Below, one piece after another: positions 25,370 to 29,103 of a DNA stretch of 29,103 nucleotides. The first letter of the stretch is position 1, and the number at the start of each line of letters is the position of its first letter. The translations under genes were made by a program, and so were the position numbers. This DNA comes from an uncultured bacterium (GTDB lineage Bacteria > Bacillota > Clostridia > Lachnospirales > Lachnospiraceae), in assembly GCA_947088515.1 (NCBI GenBank), contig CAMUHA010000015.1, positions 1 to 29,103 of the forward strand. The letters are read 5' to 3'. Under the pieces are notes generated by a model, which was not told where the DNA came from, ran no database searches, and saw only the letters and a program-made list of their open reading frames with translations.

Positions 25370-26056
25370 CTACAGCTCTTCCAGATACAGCACGTACTTT
25401 CGGTCACGTATCCACTGGATTAAGTCCGGCCGGTCTATCCCTCTGCGCATTTTAAATCCCACAATAGCTGCCTGCCCGCTGCCGTCAATTCTGCTTTTTT
25501 TCACGTCTACCGACCCAAGGTCCACGTTTTGCAGTTTGATATCTTCCATAAACTGCCGCAGGTCCGGTCCGGTTTGAAACTCAATATAAAGCTCAAATGA
25601 CTTGGCATAATGGTGCATATACATATCCACTCTTGCAAGTACCTGCAAAGTAAACATAATAATAATCAGTGTGACAATAGCCCCTTTCCAAAAGCCAATT
25701 CCAATGGCCAGCCCTTCACAGGCGCACACCCACAATCCAGCCGCTGTGGTCAGGCCCCTTACATGATTCCTTCCGGTTACAATAATCGTTCCGGCTCCCA
25801 GAAAACCAATGCCGCTGATTACCTGCGCCCCCAGACGGGCAAGGTCCCCCTGATTGTTAAATGTAACTCTGATATACTCACTTGTAAGCATTACAAGGGC
25901 AGCTCCCACACATACCAGCGTATGGGTTTTCACTCCTGCCCCCCGTCCCTTACTGCTTCGCTCAATCCCCACCAGCATTCCCGTAAGCATCGCAAATGCA
26001 AGACGCATAAAAACAGACCGCAGCGTAAGGTCTGTTGCAATCTCCATTGCCGTCAT
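25370..26056 (-). CDS. MgtC/SapB family membrane protein, 228 aa
   Basis: The membrane part (about 1-140) has the MgtC signature: MLTGMLVGIERSSKGRGAGV, KTHTLVCVGAALVMLTSEYI and GAQVISGIGFLGAGTIIVTG, with four to five helices. The C-terminal 80 residues form a soluble ACT-like tail (FELYIEFQTGPDLRQFMEDI). Members are linked to growth at low magnesium and to modulation of ATP synthase; the role in this organism is unknown. Its ATG overlaps the stop of the upstream membrane protein gene by four bases, so the pair is translationally coupled. No clear terminator is seen in the 75 bases downstream. Confidence 0.92.
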   Translation of the reverse strand: MTAMEIATDLTLRSVFMRLAFAMLTGMLVGIERSSKGRGAGVKTHTLVCVGAALVMLTSEYIRVTFNNQGDLARLGAQVISGIGFLGAGTIIVTGRNHVRGLTTAAGLWVCACEGLAIGIGFWKGAIVTLIIIMFTLQVLARVDMYMHHYAKSFELYIEFQTGPDLRQFMEDIKLQNVDLGSVDVKKSRIDGSGQAAIVGFKMRRGIDRPDLIQWIRDRKYVLYLEEL

Positions 26057-26751
26057 ACAATTCCTCCTCCTTTTTCCTGGCCCCGCCGGTATCCTTCCTT
26101 AAGCCATCTGTACATACTGATATATGCCACCCCAATGCCAATAATAACGGCAATCCACTGGTTATGCCACCAGCGGGGCGCTGCATCTAACATATGCAGT
26201 ATCCATCCAATGACAAATACCGGCGCGCCAGCCGTCAGCCCCCAATAAAGGGAATAACTTGCCATAGCCGCCTTGGAACGGTAGTTTCTGGAAAACTTAT
26301 ACCAGAACCATGATGGCTTATAATTTTCCCCATAAAATAATTTCATGTAATAGTCAAAAACACCGTTGGCGTAAATCGGCACATGTTCGTATTTATTAAA
26401 GCACCAGGCTGCCAACACGATTAAAATGAAAAAAATAAGATTGACTGTAAACAAAGCCCCCCAGCCCAGACCAAACCGCCGCACCAGGATGTTCCCTTCC
26501 ATAGAAAGATTGGGTGTGTTTACAAATGTAATCAGCCCATCCATCAAATGAATCAGCAGATTGGCGGCAGAAAGCCGGATAAAACGGTATTTCGTTCTAA
26601 CCCCCGGCTTCCACAATGCAAGAAACGCTGCCAGCACAAGCGCTGCTGTCACAAATATAATAATACCAGTTTTAAAACCAGTCCCCATCCTTCCTGCAAG
26701 GAAAATGGCTGTAGGCCCGTCTGCTCCTCCTATAATCGAAATCTGGTCCAT
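26053..26751 (-). CDS. Membrane protein with decarboxylase beta-subunit-like N-terminal motif, 232 aa
   Basis: Family not recognised. The protein starts MDQISIIGGADGPTAIFLAG. The SIIGGADGPTAI stretch is the hallmark of sodium-pumping decarboxylase beta subunits (OadB/GcdB type), but the rest does not look like that family. Four to five membrane helices can be seen (for example TGIIIFVTAALVLAAFLAL and GALFTVNLIFFILIVLAAW, and two near the end), with a soluble stretch around FDYYMKLFYGENYKPSWFWY. The start at 26751 has AGAAGG nine bases upstream; seven codons more would be possible from 26772 but without a binding site. It overlaps the MgtC gene by ATGA, suggesting a shared function at the membrane. 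Confidence 0.8.
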   Translation of the reverse strand: MDQISIIGGADGPTAIFLAGRMGTGFKTGIIIFVTAALVLAAFLALWKPGVRTKYRFIRLSAANLLIHLMDGLITFVNTPNLSMEGNILVRRFGLGWGALFTVNLIFFILIVLAAWCFNKYEHVPIYANGVFDYYMKLFYGENYKPSWFWYKFSRNYRSKAAMASYSLYWGLTAGAPVFVIGWILHMLDAAPRWWHNQWIAVIIGIGVAYISMYRWLKEGYRRGQEKGGGIV

Positions 26752-26940
26752 ACTCACATACCTTCTTTCCATATCGCTTGCTGTTTTTTTAATTTTAACA
26801 CTGGCAGCAGGTTATTACAATCCCACCTCCAAAATACATTAGCACGTTCCGTTTATTTCCGAAGAACAGGTAAACTGTAAAAATTAACACAGTTAATCTC
26901 AACAATATTTTTTTTATTGTGCATAATAACAAAGGAAGTA

Positions 26941-26970
26941 TTGTTAAAAGGGACCATCTTATGATAGAAT
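26941..26970 (+). promoter_or_regulatory. ptsH: Candidate promoter of ptsH-ptsI
   Basis: TTGTTA (26941-26946), an 18-base spacer and TAGAAT (26965-26970), about 100 bases before the HPr start. The 318-base gap between divergent genes is otherwise AT-rich. On the minus strand TTGAGA and TACAGT (17-base spacer, around 26872-26900) could serve the membrane protein/MgtC pair. Confidence 0.45.
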
Positions 26971-27069
26971 TTGATAAAGAACAAGTTAGGAAGACTGGAT
27001 GCAGCGCAATAATATCTATAATTTTTACAAAACCATAATGAATTTCATTTGAGATAGGAGGACACAGAC

Positions 27070-27327
27070 ATGAAAACATTTAACTACACAATTAAGGATG
27101 AAGTGGGAATCCACGCAAGACCGGCAGGGCTTCTTGTAAAAGAAGCCAAAAAATATGCCAGTAAAGTAATGATTCAAAAAGAAGGAAAGGAAGCTGACGC
27201 ATCCAAGCTGATGGCTCTTATGGGACTTGGCGTAAAATGCGGCCAGACCGTTACCGTTACCATTACGGGAGAGGACGAAAATACCGCATACGAAGCTCTG
27301 ATGACTTTCTTCAAAAACAATTTATAA
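27070..27327 (+). CDS. ptsH: Phosphocarrier protein HPr, 85 aa
   Basis: Accepts phosphate from Enzyme I on His15 and passes it to sugar-specific EIIA proteins. The active site is GIHARPAG (13-20) and the length is normal. The regulatory region is unusual: aligned without gaps to Bacillus HPr (NLKSIMGVMSLG), it reads DASKLMALMGLG, so position 46 is Lys and Ser sits at 45. Ser46 is the site that HPr kinase modifies for catabolite control in Firmicutes. AGGAGG lies eight bases before the ATG. ptsI follows after 44 bases, so the two form an operon. Confidence 0.97.
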   Translation: MKTFNYTIKDEVGIHARPAGLLVKEAKKYASKVMIQKEGKEADASKLMALMGLGVKCGQTVTVTITGEDENTAYEALMTFFKNNL

Positions 27328-27371
27328 AAATACGCAAAACATACGGAACTACAAATTAGGAGGTACAGAAA

Positions 27372-28991
27372 ATGCTACAGTTTTTGGGAAAATCTGTATA
27401 TAACGGCATTACAATGGGCCCTGTTGCCTTACTGGAAAAACAGGACGATTTGGTCAGGAGAAAGCGGATTGATGATGCCGAAGCCGAGGTTGCCCGGATT
27501 GCGCCTGCTTGTTCCAAAGCGCAGGAACAGCTTCAGGCCCTGTACGACAAAGCTGTAAAAGAAGCAGGCGAATCCAGCGCCGCCATCTTTGAAGTTCACC
27601 AGATGATGCTTGAGGATGATGATTACCTGGATTCCATTTATAATATGATAAGGACGGAAAATGTAAACGCCGAATATGCGGTTGCACAGACAGGCGATAA
27701 CTTTTCCGAAATGTTTGCCTCTATGGATGATGATTACATGAAGGCAAGAGCCGCTGATGTAAAGGACATCTCCAATCGCCTGATACGAATCTTAAGCGGC
27801 GCTGCTGAGTCCGATTTATCCTCCATGGAGCCATCCATTCTTGTAGCAGACGACTTAAGCCCCAGCGAAACCGTACAGCTGGATAAAGAAAAAATCCTTG
27901 CTTTTGTAACGGTACACGGCTCATCCAATTCACACACTGCAATCCTGGCGCGTATGATGAACATACCCGCCTTAATTGGCGTTCCCCTGGATTTAAAAGA
28001 AATCCGTTCCGGAATGACGGCAGTGGTTAACACTTATGAAGGAAAAGTCACATTTGAGCCCGATGAAGAATTATGCCGCCAGACCAGAGCCAAAATAGAG
28101 GAAGAAAAGGAAAAAATCCGACTTCTGGAAAACCTGAAAGGAAAGGAAAACGTAACTCTTAGCGGCAAAAAAGTCCATATTTTTGCAAATATCGGAAGTG
28201 TGGGCGATGTGGGATATGTACTTGAAAATGACGCTGGAGGCATCGGCCTTTTCAGAAGCGAATTTTTATATCTGGGAAGAGACACCTTCCCCACAGAAGA
28301 AGAACAGTTCCAGGCATATAAACAGGTTTTACAGACAATGGCCGGAAAAAAAGTTATCATCCGTACCCTGGACATTGGTGCCGACAAACAGGTGGATTAC
28401 TTTAACCTTGGAAAAGAGGAAAACCCTGCCCTTGGCTACCGCGCCATCCGTATTTGCCTAAAGCAGCCGGATATCTTTAAAACCCAGCTCCGCGCCCTGC
28501 TCCGTGCCGCCGTTTATGGAAACCTGTCCATCATGTATCCCATGATAACAGCTGTGGAGGAAGTGCAGAAAATCTACAAAATTGTAGAAGAAGTGGAGGC
28601 AGAATTAAAAGACGCCCAGGTTCCCTACAAGATGCCGGAACAGGGAATTATGATTGAAACTCCTGCAGCAGTAATGGTCAGTGATGAACTGGCGCAAATT
28701 GTTGACTTCTTCAGTATTGGAACCAATGACCTGACCCAGTACACCTTGGCCATTGACAGACAGAATGAAAAGCTGGAGGATTTCTATAATCCCCACCACA
28801 AAGCAATCTTAAAGATGATACAAATTGTTACCGATAACTCCCACAAATATGGAAAGTGGACAGGAATCTGCGGAGAACTTGGCGCTGACCTTGCACTAAC
28901 CGAAGAATTTATCCGCATGGGTGTTGATGAATTATCTGTATCCCCTTCCATGGTTCTAAAAGTAAGACAGCGGGTACGGGAAATTTCTTAA
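27372..28991 (+). CDS. ptsI: Phosphoenolpyruvate-protein phosphotransferase, PTS Enzyme I, 539 aa
   Basis: First enzyme of the phosphotransferase system; it moves phosphate from phosphoenolpyruvate to HPr in the cytoplasm. The N-terminal domain starts MLQFLGKSVYNGITMGPVAL. The phospho-His is His188 in HGSSNSHTAILARMMNIPAL. The PEP-binding barrel has GGIGLFRSEFLYLGRD, ALGYRAIRICL, IMIETPAAVM, FFSIGTNDLTQYTLAIDR and the catalytic Cys loop GICGELGADL. Slightly shorter than typical Enzyme I (about 570) but complete. AGGAGG lies eight bases before the ATG. Immediately downstream of ptsH in the usual order. Confidence 0.97.
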   Translation: MLQFLGKSVYNGITMGPVALLEKQDDLVRRKRIDDAEAEVARIAPACSKAQEQLQALYDKAVKEAGESSAAIFEVHQMMLEDDDYLDSIYNMIRTENVNAEYAVAQTGDNFSEMFASMDDDYMKARAADVKDISNRLIRILSGAAESDLSSMEPSILVADDLSPSETVQLDKEKILAFVTVHGSSNSHTAILARMMNIPALIGVPLDLKEIRSGMTAVVNTYEGKVTFEPDEELCRQTRAKIEEEKEKIRLLENLKGKENVTLSGKKVHIFANIGSVGDVGYVLENDAGGIGLFRSEFLYLGRDTFPTEEEQFQAYKQVLQTMAGKKVIIRTLDIGADKQVDYFNLGKEENPALGYRAIRICLKQPDIFKTQLRALLRAAVYGNLSIMYPMITAVEEVQKIYKIVEEVEAELKDAQVPYKMPEQGIMIETPAAVMVSDELAQIVDFFSIGTNDLTQYTLAIDRQNEKLEDFYNPHHKAILKMIQIVTDNSHKYGKWTGICGELGADLALTEEFIRMGVDELSVSPSMVLKVRQRVREIS

Positions 28992-29020
28992 ATTCTTGCC
29001 AGACAATGGCATGGCCTGGA

Positions 29021-29047
29021 AACAAAGAGGGGCGGAATAACCGCCCC
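29021..29047 (-). terminator. Terminator hairpin of the minus-strand gene at the right edge
   Basis: GGGGCGG and CCGCCCC pair around a 5-base loop. The minus-strand side continues TCTTTGTTTCC, a T-rich tail, nine bases after a minus-strand stop codon. The plus side has no T-run, so ptsI would not be ended by the usual mechanism here, though the stem could still slow transcription between these converging genes. Confidence 0.6.
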
Positions 29048-29055
29048 CAAACACT

Positions 29056-29103
29056 CTAATCCACTTTTATCTTAAATACCACAGGCGCGTCACTTTCTAT
29101 GCC
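29056..29103 (-). CDS. C-terminal end of an unidentified minus-strand gene
   Basis: Reading in from the right edge on the minus strand gives GIESDAPVVFKIKVD and a TAG stop (29058-29056), followed by a hairpin. The hairpin placement suggests a real gene end, but 15 residues are too few to name a family. Confidence 0.45.
   Translation of the reverse strand, partial: GIESDAPVVFKIKVD

Noticed and set aside
25610..26248. Plus-strand ORF of 212 codons
   Set aside because: Antisense to the mgtC and membrane-protein genes; His/Pro/Ser-rich shadow of membrane helices.
26795..27079. Minus-strand ORF of 94 codons in the divergent promoter region
   Set aside because: Overlaps the ptsH promoter and ribosome binding site; no binding site of its own and no family match.
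1..29103. CRISPR arrays, tRNA or rRNA genes
   Set aside because: No regularly spaced repeats and no tRNA- or rRNA-like stretches were seen on reading; short repeats found are limited to the two intergenic elements described.

Overview
The window looks like a chromosomal piece of a gut-type Clostridia bacterium, most likely Lachnospiraceae. The signs are AGGAGG ribosome binding sites before most genes, many glycoside hydrolases and lipoproteins, YesM/YesN regulators, LplB/YtcP-type permeases and a group II intron. No species can be assigned from the sequence alone.

Left end (1-4541, minus strand): a decayed lanthipeptide locus. It runs from a LytTR response regulator to a GHKL (AgrC-like) sensor kinase, then a 43-residue peptide ending in FCC that resembles lacticin 481/salivaricin A-type precursors, a hairpin terminator, a group II intron inserted directly behind that terminator, and a class II lanthipeptide synthetase (LanM). 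The LanM is frameshifted at an A7 run and leaves the window. The intron's own reverse transcriptase has lost its catalytic core.

4737-5880 (plus strand): remnants. A type I/IIG restriction-modification gene is reduced to its N-terminal part joined to a specificity-domain tail, with frameshifts and stops. It is followed by a short unidentified reading-frame remnant.

5882-25332 (minus strand): a glycan-utilization region whose best reading is host N-glycan degradation. A GH85 endo-beta-N-acetylglucosaminidase lipoprotein would cut N-glycans from glycoproteins at the surface. A cytoplasmic GH38 alpha-mannosidase would trim imported mannose-rich glycans. A YesM/YesN-type two-component system would sense and activate. 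A transporter operon (binding protein, two permeases, second binding protein, strong terminator) would import; it has no ATPase of its own. A flavodoxin-like/SCP2-like/membrane fusion protein and a domain-permuted GH3 beta-glycosidase lie upstream with their own signals. A short repeated element that supplies the ribosome binding site precedes both the YesN-type regulator and the mannosidase.

Right end: a membrane protein carrying a decarboxylase beta-subunit-like motif is translationally coupled to an MgtC/SapB protein (minus). The general phosphotransferase genes ptsH-ptsI follow (plus); the HPr has Lys at the usual Ser46 position. A hairpin and the last codons of a minus-strand gene close the window.
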